Position numbers and translations under genes: made by a program. Positions 1-10,280 of a stretch of 64,000 bases of DNA are shown here, one piece after another. Origin of the DNA: Pyrenochaeta sp. MPI-SDFR-AT-0127 (Eukaryota; Ascomycota; Dothideomycetes; Pleosporales; Cucurbitariaceae). A model generated the notes under the pieces. It did no database searches. It had not been told where the DNA came from and saw nothing but the letters and a program-made list of their open reading frames with translations. Position 1 is the first letter of the stretch. Each line of letters opens with the position of its first letter. The stretch is from assembly GCA_020747015.1 (NCBI GenBank), contig JAGTJM010000054.1, positions 170,122 to 234,121 of the forward strand. Reading direction: 5' to 3'.

Positions 1-260
1 ATCTCGCTGCAATCCAAGAAGGCGAGCTCGCTTGGGGCAAGACCACCGAAGTCACTACTACAGGACGACCCAGCCGAAGGGCAGCCGCTAGGCCTGTGCC
101 CCAGCAGAAGGTTATCCTTAGCGATGATAGTGATGAGGGCGGTGATAAAGACGACAAGGAGTCCAGCGATGACGACGATGACGACGACGACGATGTACAA
201 GGCGACTCAGAAGACGATGACGATAAGGACGATGACAGTGCAGCTGATGATTCCGACTGA
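1..260 (+). CDS. C-terminal fragment of a gene with a highly acidic tail
   Basis: An open frame enters from the left edge and stops at TGA 258-260; the start lies outside the window. The visible 85 residues contain a basic stretch with a GRPSRRAAARP core that resembles an AT-hook, followed by about 45 residues made almost only of Asp, Glu, Ser and Lys. Such tails are common in fungal chromatin, nucleolar and RNA-processing proteins, but no domain is visible and I do not assign a function. The frame is open to the edge and the codon periodicity of the acidic tract supports real coding. Confidence 0.6.
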   Translation, partial: LAAIQEGELAWGKTTEVTTTGRPSRRAAARPVPQQKVILSDDSDEGGDKDDKESSDDDDDDDDDVQGDSEDDDDKDDDSAADDSD

Positions 261-977
261 GTACATCAATCAAGGTCCTCAGCACCATCTCATCTAGCAT
301 TGGCACCATGTTGGACTTTTAATCTCGGGCGCACGCATGGCATTTGAAGAACTTCTTTTCCTATATAAATTTCCCTAAAAAACTAGGCTTCCACGTTGTC
401 TATTATCTCTCTCTTGTCTAGCGGAAGCCAGTTGCAAGCCCAAGCCCTCGTATAAATAGCTTTTTTTTGTTCTGATACCCCAAAAAAGTTAATTGAATAT
501 GAATCTGCTTTCTTCTCTACCGTCTCCTCCTCTCTTCTTCATCTATTCCCCTCCCCTATCTTTCTTGCGCCCACTAATCCACTCCCACTGCTCTGAGCCT
601 CGCGACTAGTCTTCAGTATTTAAACGTTCGGATCTGAGCACAAAGAAGGCAAGAAAGTAAAGTACATTCGAGCTTATCAGCAAGGTGAGACATATGCACG
701 GTGCTGAGTTTGGAAGACGGAAACAAAAGTGCTTTGAACCCATACTCTACGCATTAATGCACCTCTACATCCACGTGTGCCTTCTGTAATAAAATTTTGA
801 GATCATAATTCTTGCCGCCATCTATGGTATCCCGCCCCCAAAACTCCGTTGAGCAAAGCTTACACAACACCCCCATCCTTACAACACCTCATGACAATAC
901 ATCGATTCCCTTTCCAAACTCATGTACCGGATCCTCCCGATCCGTCGCATTCACTACCACAAACAAATCAGCACATT
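261..977. other. Intergenic region between convergent 3' ends
   Basis: This is the 3' side of the acidic-tail gene and the 3' side of the minus-strand Zn2Cys6 gene. It is pyrimidine-rich around 500-560 and holds a T-tract near 463-470. I see no gene or repeat; the short frames at 812-1067 lack codon character. Confidence 0.5.
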
Positions 978-2520
978 CTACCACCACTCCACACAGGGAT
1001 GAACTGTCGTACCGATGCTGAAGAACAAGACTCCCAGTTCATCCGCGTCCTCGAGCCATGTCTCTGATCTGCGTTCTAAGCTCGCGCCCGCCTGAATTGC
1101 CGCAAACTCGTGCATGGTGTAAGGTCGATCACCCCATTGTGCCAGCCAACCATCGTACAGAACTTCCCACTGCGCCTTATTGGTTTCCTGCCACAGGAAC
1201 TTGGGGGCTGGCGCAGGCATGAAGCCGAGCTGGCTGCAAGCAAAGGATTCGAGGCCGTGGTAGACTGCATAGCTCCAATGCAGTAGGTAGAGCGAGAAAA
1301 CGGCGCGTCGTTTGGCGGTGACGTGGATCCAGGATTCCCAGCTGGGACGCTCGTTGTCTCGCTCTTCGGTGAGCATCAGGCCTGTCTTGGCGACGTAGCT
1401 CACGGTTTTCTGCAGGCAGAAGAAAATGGCGGGGTCGATGAGGGATACGGACCTTTGGTCGTATCCTGGGTACATCATCATGATTGTGTACATGGTGAGG
1501 GCCTGGAGCGCAGAGAGAAGACTGCGTTCGTCGAGCAAGCGATAGTTTTCGAATATGAGTCTCATTTCCTGGAGGATAGTCTGGCGGATTGGTTCGCTCG
1601 CGCCTTCGCCCTGATTTGACCACAGTTTAGAGATTGCGATGCAATTGATCATTGGCTGGAGGATTGTCTTGGGGTTAGTATGAGTGTTGTGAAGGAATGG
1701 TGGCGTTTGAAACCCTTTTGCTAGCGTGCGTGGCCATGTTTTCATCACCCGCAGCAGCGTTTCCATACTGTGTCGAACAAGCGGAGGAGTACTATCTGCA
1801 TGTCCCTTTGACCAAAGGAGCCAGTCGTGGTCATTGAATTCATGTTCCGGAGGAGTGCATAGAGTCATCATGGCGGCATTGTACGAATTTTGAACATCAA
1901 AAGACGCGAGCATGGGAGCCATACCAGCCAGCGGTGTCGTTACTGTAGGATAATCCCAAATACTAGTCTGAGGCTGTCTACTTGCCAGAATGTTGTATAG
2001 AGGGCTCGCAGATGTTAAGGGAGGAGCACCGAATTCAAAGGGAGAAAAATCAGAGTCAACACTGATGTCCCCATCTCTGCTATTTGAGTTAGTACAGAAT
2101 GCTGGCATGCATATACTGGCATACCTCAACATTGACGACGATACCCCAGGCAAAGCCAAGGCACCAAAGTCTCCCGCCGCGACCATGTCGTCGAGTGTGA
2201 CGGCTACCTGCTCATTGGTGTGCGACTTCTTATGCCCCTCCCGCGAATGGTCCACTCTCGTTCCCCTGGTCATGGGTACAACATACTCGCAGAGCGTATC
2301 TCTTTGCTCGCACCTCGCACACCTCGGACGCTGCAAATCACATTTCGTCTTCGAGGCGGTACACGCTCTGCAACTTTTCTGCCTCAGGCTAGGAGCAGGA
2401 CCGGGACTGCACCTTTTTGAATGCCGGACCAATGAAGACTCTGTCGGGCGTTAGCCGTGGTGTATCCGGAATGCTGAAAGAGGCAAAGATGTCGGACTTT
2501 GGGTAAAGGTCTTGCTGCAT
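978..2520 (-). CDS. Zn2Cys6 fungal transcription factor
   Basis: The N-terminus carries a Zn(II)2Cys6 binuclear cluster with spacing CRACTASKTKCD then CARCEQRDTLC, the DNA-binding module of Gal4-type regulators. A long helical region without a recognised domain follows. A 45 nt intron is visible at 2080-2124 (donor GTATGC, branch TACTAAC, acceptor TAG); it is a multiple of three and stop-free, so the frame also reads through it. The 5' end is unclear: the cluster frame is open back to 2432 but has no ATG there. An ATG at 2520 opens a plausible N-terminal exon in another frame and would need a splice near 2370-2440 with a weak donor. The stop is TAG at 978-980. Targets are unknown; the neighbouring VOC gene is divergent. 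Confidence 0.85.
2080..2124 (-). other. Short in-frame intron in the Zn2Cys6 gene
   Basis: On the minus strand the segment starts GTATGC, contains a perfect TACTAAC branch point and ends AATAG. Its length of 45 nt is a multiple of three and has no stop, so both spliced and retained forms are translatable. Confidence 0.7.
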
Positions 2521-3492
2521 ATTGTGCACCTCAAGGCACTATCCATTATGTAATTGGTCGTTACACTGGTCACAGCTTGGTGGAACGCTTCTTCGAAGGC
2601 TTCTAGAAACCAGGGCGCGATACCAAGTGACGAGACTCGGGGTTCCCAGTTTTATAACACTACTGAATGTTTCTTGGCGTGAGCAGCCTCCTACTACATA
2701 CCATGTTTCCCGATGGGCAATGGATTCTACAGTCTCGATGAGCAAAGATCGGTCACGGACGGCGGAGGAAGTGCTGCAGTAAGCAACAATGTTCATATAG
2801 CACCAATCGTCCACTCGGCCCAATTGCGGGTCAACTGGAGAGGGTTTACCGAGAAATATGATATAGGGCTAAGAAAGCTGTAGGTTGTGTGACTACCAAC
2901 AACGTATAGCAGGGGCTTAGCTCGGCTTAGTAAACCAGTCTTTACCTTTTCGGGTGTTAGCCTACATCTGGTCTGTGAACATCGACACCGTGCGGTCCGG
3001 GTGCTTGACTCCGCTGCTTTCTCAAGTACTAGCGTCTTTGCACATGGACTTTGGTCAGCATGAATTTGAAATAGCCATGGTTTGTATCCATGCGCAAGGC
3101 TGCTGCCTGTTCAAAGAGCCGTTCTGCTTGAAGGCTTTCCCAAAGTAAACGTGCTCGGAATTCCGAGCTCGCAAGCTGACATGCTCTTGAATTGCCTGAT
3201 TAATGTCTGCAAGCTGCACTCTTTCATATCATAATTGCATGTTCTGCTCACCAAGGAGCATTGAATGCAAGGACAGATCCCTGATCATCGCTCTCTTTGA
3301 CGATTCGAGCTCTATCTCCAATCTCCGACCTCCCCGTCAACCCTCGCGTGCGCCTTCCACATAAAGACATTGCAGACCTTGGCAACCGCAGCATCTCACT
3401 CTTTGCATCGGTGAAAGAGGGCGATCCTCTAACTCCGGTCCGCACGAAACCTTCAAGCGCCAGTCTTGCAACCATTCGCTCTCGAAGACAAA
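2521..3492. other. Intergenic region between divergent genes
   Basis: It separates the minus-strand Zn2Cys6 gene from the plus-strand VOC gene and should hold both promoters. A 94-codon minus-strand frame at 2539-2823 lacks a recognisable motif and is not called. I see no repeat or conserved element. Confidence 0.5.
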
Positions 3493-3992
3493 ATGACGAT
3501 CAATCACATATTTGTCTACGTCACAGCCCAGCGCATGGCCGCAATGCGATCCTTCTACCGCACAGTGCTGAAGCCTGTTGGCTACACGGAAATGATCAAT
3601 GTGGCAGACGGCCAAACAATTGGCTACGGAAGCGACTATCCGTACCTGTGGCTAAGGCAAGTTCCAGAAGACCATACCCCGTATCCAGTCCATGTTGCGA
3701 TTGACGCACCAAGTAAGCTTTGAGTTGGGGTGGAACTAGAGGCTGAGAACTGACGCAAGCAGATGATGCCGCTGTGGACGAATTTCATTCATTGGGACTG
3801 TAAGTATTGATTCTGTATGAAGGGAGCAGGGCTGACCATCACTGTAGAAGTAATGGTGGGAAGGACAATGGCGCACCAGGTATTCGGTACGAGATGAGTC
3901 GGCAGCCGTACTATGCCGCGTTCTTGATCGACCCAGCAGGGAATAATTTGGAAACCGTGTGTGTGGATAAGACAGGGACAAGGGCGCGATGA
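3493..3992 (+). CDS. VOC (glyoxalase/bleomycin-resistance/dioxygenase fold) protein
   Basis: Three exons (3493-3712, 3763-3799, 3848-3992) join to 402 nt encoding 133 residues. Introns of 50 and 48 nt have GTAAGC...CAG and GTAAGT...TAG ends. The protein begins MTINHIFVYVT and shows one vicinal-oxygen-chelate domain: an initial beta strand, the FYRTVLKPVGY helix, HVAIDAP near the middle, and the closing FLIDPAGNNLETVC strand whose Glu is the usual metal ligand. Small single-domain VOC proteins of this kind are common in ascomycetes and are mostly uncharacterised. The start at 3493 is preferred to an upstream in-frame codon because the VOC fold begins directly after it. Confidence 0.85.
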
Positions 3993-4148
3993 GAGGCATG
4001 ATGTCCCACGCAGGAGGATAGCTTGTACAAGTAAAGACTCTCAATGCATTGAGATATATATCGTATTTAATTCATCAGTACATGTATTTACATATTTGTT
4101 GAGAAATTTCTCATTCAAACGCATTCCCCCCTTTGGGGTTTCCAAGTT

Positions 4149-5764
4149 TCAAGCCTTCTTTGGTGCCATCTTCAGAATAGCATCACAATCTCGTATGCCT
4201 GCCAATTGTCCCTGCTGAACGCGCTTGACCGTCAACGCAGCAATCAGGGCCGCACCTACACCTGAGCCGTCTTCGGCAGGCAGCACCTCGATTGGGTCAC
4301 CCTTGCCCTTGCCATACTTCGCTGGCCAGTCAAGAATCTCCTTCAGTGCTTGTGCCTGTCGAACCTTGAAGTGCGGGTACTTGGTGAAGACAGAGCCGTC
4401 AGCGCCAACATGAACCTCATCCCACTTCTTGTGCTTGCAGATGGCAGAGACACCACAGGCAGTGAGACGGGCAGCGCGAGTACCGATTAGTTCAGCAAGG
4501 CGGCGGATAAGTTCAAGCTCCGGCTTGGTGCAAGAAATACCGAGTTTGTCTTGGAAAAGGTCGGCTGTATCCAGCAAGTTCTCGAATCGGTCCTCTTCAA
4601 TGGCAGCAAGGAAGCCTGCATCTAGAGAATAAGGCCTATCGAGCTTCTTAACATCCTGGCCCTGGAAGATGGTGCACTCGTGGCCTTTGTGGAGGTCGAG
4701 GAGAACGAGCCTGAAAATCTCGCCGAGATACAATCCAGCAACCATCTTCTCAAACGATTGCTGACCGGGTCGTGGCGACTCCTTGTCGATGATGACATCG
4801 TAAGGTGTGCGAGGGAGAACCTTGTGTTCGTTGTCAAAGGCGCCCCATTCGCAATTGATAGCCATGGGTAGCTTGGGGTCCAGATTCATGTGCTCAAGCT
4901 TGGGGATAGCGCCACACTCTTCCATGTAGGCAGCATTGCAACCCGTGCCGAAGATGCACCCAATCTTGATATCGGTGTCAGTATATGCAGAAGCAATCAT
5001 GGTACCGGTAGTGTCGTTGACCAATGCTGCCAACTTGATGGGGAGGCCACGCTCTTCCAGAGCCTTCTGGAATGGAGGCACTACGTCCACGCCTTCGACA
5101 CCTTCAACATCAAAACCCTTGGTCCATCGCTGAAGAACACCATGGTCGATGGCTTCTTGCGATACTGGGTAGGAGAAGGTGAAACCTAGGGGGAGGTGGT
5201 CGAGCTCTTCGCCCTCATGATGATAGTCGATGAATTGTTGTAAGCAGTCCGCAACATAGCCCCACAGCTCATCTGCCGTGCCAGTCTTCAGCTCCTCAGG
5301 CATGCGGTACTTGGATTGAATGATCTCGAACTCTCCCTTCTCTTCGGTCAAAGTGACTTCGCAGACTCTCAGGTTTGTGCCTCCCATGTCGAGGGCGAGG
5401 TAGCTGCCGGTTTCGTGCCCGTCAGGGAAGGCCATACACCAGGTCGGAATCATAGGCTGCGATTGTCAACTGCCATTCTTCATACCCACTGCGCTGTGAC
5501 TCACGATTGTGCCTCCCTCTTTGGACAGTCCTTTCTCAAGCTCAGTAACGAAGTGATCCGAGACCTCCTTCAGCTTGGATGTAGAGACCAAGAACAGCTC
5601 CTCCAGCTTGTCGATTTGTTCCTTCAGATCCCTGGGCATATCCGCCATGGAGCCTAGCGCACTTGTTATTCTACCCATCCTGACGATATAAGAGAGAACC
5701 CAGCAGGAGTTCGGGGAGCGAGCGTACCCTTTCGGGAGGGGGGTTTCCTTGCGCCTGAAACCAT
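4149..5764 (-). CDS. hxkA: Hexokinase
   Basis: This cytosolic enzyme phosphorylates glucose and fructose with ATP as the first step of glycolysis. Three exons (5764-5728, 5653-5505, 5456-4149) sum to 1494 nt, 497 residues, the normal fungal length. The first exon is 12 codons (MVSGARKPPSRK plus a split Gly) and is found only by shifting frame across a 74 nt intron (5727-5654, GTACGC...CTAG). The second intron is 48 nt (5504-5457). Visible motifs are the phosphate loop LALDMGGTNLRVCEV, the sugar-binding LGFTFSYPVSQ, VNDTTGTMIASAY with the catalytic Asp, IFGTGCNAAYME, and GSGVGAALIAAL near the end. The RKPPSRKGSMADMP start favours hexokinase over glucokinase, inferred from the family. Confidence 0.93.
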
Positions 5765-7165
5765 GATTGCGGTTGTGTGCGTAACCGAGCGGTGTTCGAA
5801 GTCGTGTCAAAGAGAGTAGCCGTTATTCGGTGTTCCGGTGTTTCGGTGTAGTCGTGGTCGGGACGATGGACAGCAACTGGTGCAGGCTGTCAGTGCTTTT
5901 ATACGTAGCAAGCTTATCACTGCGGCTAGTTCTGCGCGGAGTTGAGGACTAGAAGCATTCAATGATCATGCGCAATCGCTGGATTTGCTTGCTAGGCTCA
6001 ATTTCTGCCTTCTCCGCCAAAACGAGATTGCTTTTGGGGCAGATATGGGAGAGCGCGGCTTACAAAGGGTATATAATAACGCGAACCCCGCCTAGCCAGA
6101 ATGCCAACTTGCTGGGCAATTGCCGGTCTGTTGAGTAAGCGAGAAACTTCCCGACTAAGCAAAAGAATAGGTAATAGGAAGGGAGTCCAATTGATGCTCT
6201 CAAGATAGCCCGAGGGGAGAAATGAGGGGTCGAGAGCTCAAAACTCGTCGCTGTTGAGATATGCCCCGCATCCCACGCTGCCGAAGGAGAGATCTCCGGT
6301 ACCAGGCATGACGCACGTCAAACGTCCACTTTGTGATTTGAGCGCAGAGTCGGTTAATCTTGCCGCTTGCAGCCATCGCTTCTGACATCTCGCGTAGGCA
6401 GGGAGAAGGTCAACAGGCCCACAGGTCAACTGACCGCACACTGGACTTTACATATGTATAGCCCACTTGGCGAACTCTTCCAGCTGCCCCAACCACTCGC
6501 ACATATTTTGACAAGTACAGATTGCTCTTGGAGAGACCGATTAGTACTAGTAAATCGCCGCCTTCTCTAGAGTCGACCTAAGTAAAGCTAACTACACTTT
6601 CACTCTGTCGCCAATTGAAGCTAATGTGCCTGGAATAAGAAAACAGTTTTGGTATCCAAGATTTTGTTGTAATGATCAACAGACAGGAAAAGAGCTAGTA
6701 TAATGGATATTCGACGTTTTAAAAGACATGATTCGCCCTTCATGAACTGTGAAGGACTATGCTCAACGGCTGACGATCCTCAAACAAACACAACTACCAC
6801 AACTCTTGAACAATATGAAGAGCACATGCTCATTCCCCTTATTTCTTCTTCATTCCAATAACATATCTTCTCATGATAATAGAATACTAAACGTGTCTCC
6901 GAAGGCACCAGCCATGGTAAACCAATTGAGACAATGATGAAATTGTAGCTTGCGGTACTATTCGTCGAAGAGGCCCCTTAGTTTCCCCTTCACATCTCAC
7001 TCAAATGTGCGCACCTACTGGATTTGGACTGTTGCCTTGAAGTTGTCTTGACGACGCCTGAATTGCGTGGCCAGACAAACGCGACTTGAAGCACGTCTTC
7101 GTTGATAAAACGTCCAACCTTGCTAACAGAATTTTCAAAACACAGCCAGACGCAAAACCTTGACC
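5765..7165. other. Intergenic region upstream of hexokinase
   Basis: About 1.4 kb between two divergent genes. The part next to hexokinase (5765-6100) is its probable promoter; an AT-rich stretch follows around 6600-6900. None of the short frames here resembles a protein, and I see no repeat. Confidence 0.5.
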
Positions 7166-7990
7166 ATGGCTAATCAAGAACCAGTTTCCCGTTCACAGCC
7201 AGTGCCGATCAAAATTCCACACGCAATCACTGAAGCCAGTCATTCGAACAAGGCTTCACCCAACAGCAGCAATAGCGATGAGAGACCCGAGGGAAGCCTC
7301 GCGCCCGCAGCCTCGTTTTCAGATGCTCAGCTGCGAAAATGGTGCAGTGGACAAGTCCCCAAGAAGTCCTATCTCGGGTCTGACAGCAACTCGCCGCCTA
7401 GATTTCCCTTGACCCACCAACCTCCCCTCGCCGGCAAGCCGGAGCTTGATGCTCTTCTCGAAGCGACCAAGGTTGAGTACCATGGACACTTCTACCTTCC
7501 ACTTACCGTGCAGACCATCCACCGTCTTTCGTCCTTCTGGAAAGGTACAAAGCCCATCGCGCACATGGAGATCTTCGACTGCATCATGCTCAACTACGAA
7601 ATTAATAATGCCCATGCTGACCACGTTGTAAATGCCCTAGAACGCATCGGTACGCGCTGCAAACGTCTTCTCGTCATTGCACCCATCCACACCTCTGAGC
7701 TCGGCAACGTATTCAACCGCGAGATGGGTAATATCGATCCTGGCAACGACTGGAACCACATTCTCAGGTGCTTTCCCAACTTGAAGTGCCTAATTTTCGT
7801 GCACCCGCTCAACGAGCCTGAGGAAATCTCGCGCGCTACTTACCTCGCTCTCCGCAGTGCTATCACTCGGCGTCAGGCTACTCACGATATCAACGGCTTT
7901 GGATATGTCGGTGCACCTCGCGTCTTGACATGCTTCGCTCACAATACTACAAACAGCACTACCTCCACCATTACGATCACAAGGCTCTGA
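7166..7990 (+). CDS. Hypothetical protein, 274 residues
   Basis: A single-exon frame begins at ATG 7166 in a good context (accATGg). About 75 residues of low-complexity Ser, Pro and Asn-rich sequence precede a more ordered part with an alpha/beta pattern: YHGHFYLPLTVQTIHRLSSFW, FDCIMLNYEINN, RCKRLLVIAPIHTSELGN and CFPNLKCLIFVHPLNEPEE. The layout recalls orphan fungal proteins with leucine-rich-repeat-like or F-box-linked C-terminal parts, but I do not recognise a family. The C-terminus is Thr/Ser-rich. It is convergent with the Ayg1-like gene. Confidence 0.6.
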   Translation: MANQEPVSRSQPVPIKIPHAITEASHSNKASPNSSNSDERPEGSLAPAASFSDAQLRKWCSGQVPKKSYLGSDSNSPPRFPLTHQPPLAGKPELDALLEATKVEYHGHFYLPLTVQTIHRLSSFWKGTKPIAHMEIFDCIMLNYEINNAHADHVVNALERIGTRCKRLLVIAPIHTSELGNVFNREMGNIDPGNDWNHILRCFPNLKCLIFVHPLNEPEEISRATYLALRSAITRRQATHDINGFGYVGAPRVLTCFAHNTTNSTTSTITITRL

Positions 7991-8378
7991 CCTCTGAATG
8001 CAGATGCCTCCAGTGGAGATATGCATATAGCATGAGATGCATTTGAATTGCGAAAAGGTTTCAGTACATCAGATTCGCGTTGTTGGGTTTCACAGGAGCT
8101 GCAGAGCTTACGCTCGTGCATGCTCTCAGTCGGGTTTCTATGAAAGAACGATAAAATGGATGAGTGATATGAGATGAGGAACACACAGGCTTGAAAAGGT
8201 TCTGAGGCTTAGACTTCATACGATGACATCTGAATGAACAAACACGGCCGACGGACCACAGAATGTGTTGGTTCATGAGTCAACGATTGCACGAAGTAAT
8301 GCTTTAATGATTTCATGAGTTTTCTAGTCCTTATCATAGCTTCTTCATATACCAACTCACTCCATCATTCCATACACC
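7991..8378. other. Intergenic region between convergent genes
   Basis: 3' flanks of the hypothetical gene and the Ayg1-like hydrolase gene. Nothing coding or repeated is seen. Confidence 0.5.
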
Positions 8379-9732
8379 CTAATATTTCGGCCGAAAAGGT
8401 AGTGTCTGCATCTGCTTGATAGGCTCCCCCTCAATGTCAAAGAGTTTGTACAGCCACTTCAAGATAATAAAAAAGCTCATCGGCTCACCCATGTGCTTTG
8501 TGCCGCCCACAAATCTCGCCTCCTTGGGCGCACCATGCTGCATCGCAAGGTAATAATCGTCAATAGGGAAAATTTCATCCTCTGTGCCATTTACAAGGAG
8601 CAATCTCGCGCACTCGGGTTTATCCAAAGTGCCGTCATTCAGCAGGGAGAACTTTGTAGATGATTCGGTTTTGAACTTTTCCACGTCGTTGCCGTATCCG
8701 AACTTGTACGCTAGCGTGTTGGCCAGGTCGAATGGGTATTCGAGATGGTTTACGTGATTCAGCCATGCCTTGTCGAACATGTGGTGGCATCCGCCGCCCA
8801 GCGCGACGACACCGGCGAGCTTGTCAGCGTGTGTGTGCGCGACGCGAATAGCATAAAACCCGCCTGTACTGAAGGCCCAGATTGCTACCTTTTTCTTCGC
8901 CAGAGAGTCTTGCTGGTCTACCCAGTCGAACAAGCTGCTGTAGAGTCGATCTGGACTTGTAGGATCGCTGGGATTCGCGGGACAGTCGCCTGTGCCTGGG
9001 ATTTCGAGAACAATGGTTGCGACACCGACTTGTCGCCAGCCTTCCATCCACACCGCTAACTCTGTCCGGTATCCATCTAAACCAGTGAATATGATAACTG
9101 TGGGCACGGGCTTGTCCTTGCTGGCACCTTCCGGCAGTAAGTAGTAGACTGGGATATGGCTGCCTTCGTTGGAGTGACGGTGAGTGTGCGGAATCAACAC
9201 CTCCTTGACAGGATGCGGTCGCAAACCCAAGCCCTTCAGACAAACCTCCTTGCCCAATTTCCATGCTTCACGTTGAACATCTGAGCGTGGTGCTGGGAAC
9301 CTCGATATCCGGTACACAGCACTAGCGCGGAGGTAGTACTCTGATGCCTTTTCAATATCACCATTGCTTTCCGCTTCTTCTGCTATCCTGGTGAGGCTCT
9401 CGGCTTGCGGGAAGTACACTTTTGCGTATTCGTCCCAGTTATACGGCTCCTTGAAGTCCCCTCGGACTAGCTCGTCAACAACAGGTTGGAAGTCCTTGGC
9501 TGTGCCGAACATGAAGGGATAGACACCCATTTCCGCCTGCGCATGATTAGTAGAGCTGCGCGATATGTACTGATGATACTTCTACAGAGAAGATCAGATA
9601 TTTCAAATTGATAGCCGTGAGACTTACAGGTTTCTTCCATTTGGTCTCCCACAGCTGCTCGAAACTCTCATGATGTCTCGCCGGCGTTGTTAAACTTTCT
9701 TGAATGAAAAACTGCCCACCCGGTGCCGCCAT
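8379..9732 (-). CDS. Ayg1/WdYg1-like alpha/beta hydrolase (polyketide chain-shortening type)
   Basis: Two exons (9732-9628 and 9536-8379; intron 91 nt, GTAAGT...GCAG) give 420 residues, close to characterised Ayg1 proteins. Family members deacylate a heptaketide naphthopyrone precursor to tetrahydroxynaphthalene in DHN-melanin synthesis. The sequence shows the helical lid (YYLRASAVYRISRFP), the PHTHRHSNEGSHIPVYY strand, VIIFTGLDGYRTE, LEIPGTGDCPANPSDPTSPD, and a nucleophile motif WAFSTGGFYA with Ser258. Asp355 (in NGTEDEIFP) and His383 (GTKHMGEP) complete a plausible triad, matching the Ser257-Asp352-His380 order known for WdYg1. No polyketide synthase is near it, so a melanin role is inferred from family only; a general esterase of the Fus2/Ayg1 superfamily is the alternative. 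Confidence 0.85.
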
Positions 9733-10280
9733 CTTTTCTCAAATTATAAGTATACAATGTAAATAATCTTGCAGCCTCTGCTGTGCCTAATCGTAATGCT
9801 TGTACGGTTTTGTGTATAGGTTGATTTGGCTGGCTTTAAAATATGTAGACTATAAGATAACTCCATCAGCAGACACTCATGTATATATTATAACTCGTTC
9901 AACATCAGTCCGTGTCCGCTGATGATCGACATACCGGCGGCAGTCGAGGCGGGCCGCCGTCCGGGATGAGATCCGTCGGTGGGGAGCCGAATCTCGAAAC
10001 CCTGAACTTCTGCACGACATGCGCCAAGCGAGTGTTTCGATGCTATTTCGGGACATTTTACGCAGTAGCATCGTCGCAGCTCAGATTCAAAGTAAAATAG
10101 TGTTAGGAGTATCATTGCTTTAGTTTTTGAGGCTTTGAGAGGCGCTAAACTATTCCCCAGATCTCTCGTATATCATGACGCGTGTCACATGATCCATCCT
10201 CACAAATCCTCATACGCCTGAAATGCTATGCTATAATCATTTATGTGCTGCCATGCGTTAGGGCCCGGATAACAGTATTT
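9733..10280. other. Intergenic region between tandem minus-strand genes
   Basis: Contains the 3' flank of lysyl-tRNA synthetase and the promoter of the Ayg1-like gene. Reading on the minus strand, an AT-rich stretch with TATA-like sequence lies just upstream of the Ayg1-like start. No gene or repeat is seen. Confidence 0.45.

Noticed and set aside
2539..2823. 94-codon minus-strand frame upstream of the left Zn2Cys6 gene
   Set aside because: No motif, no support from splice signals; within a divergent promoter.
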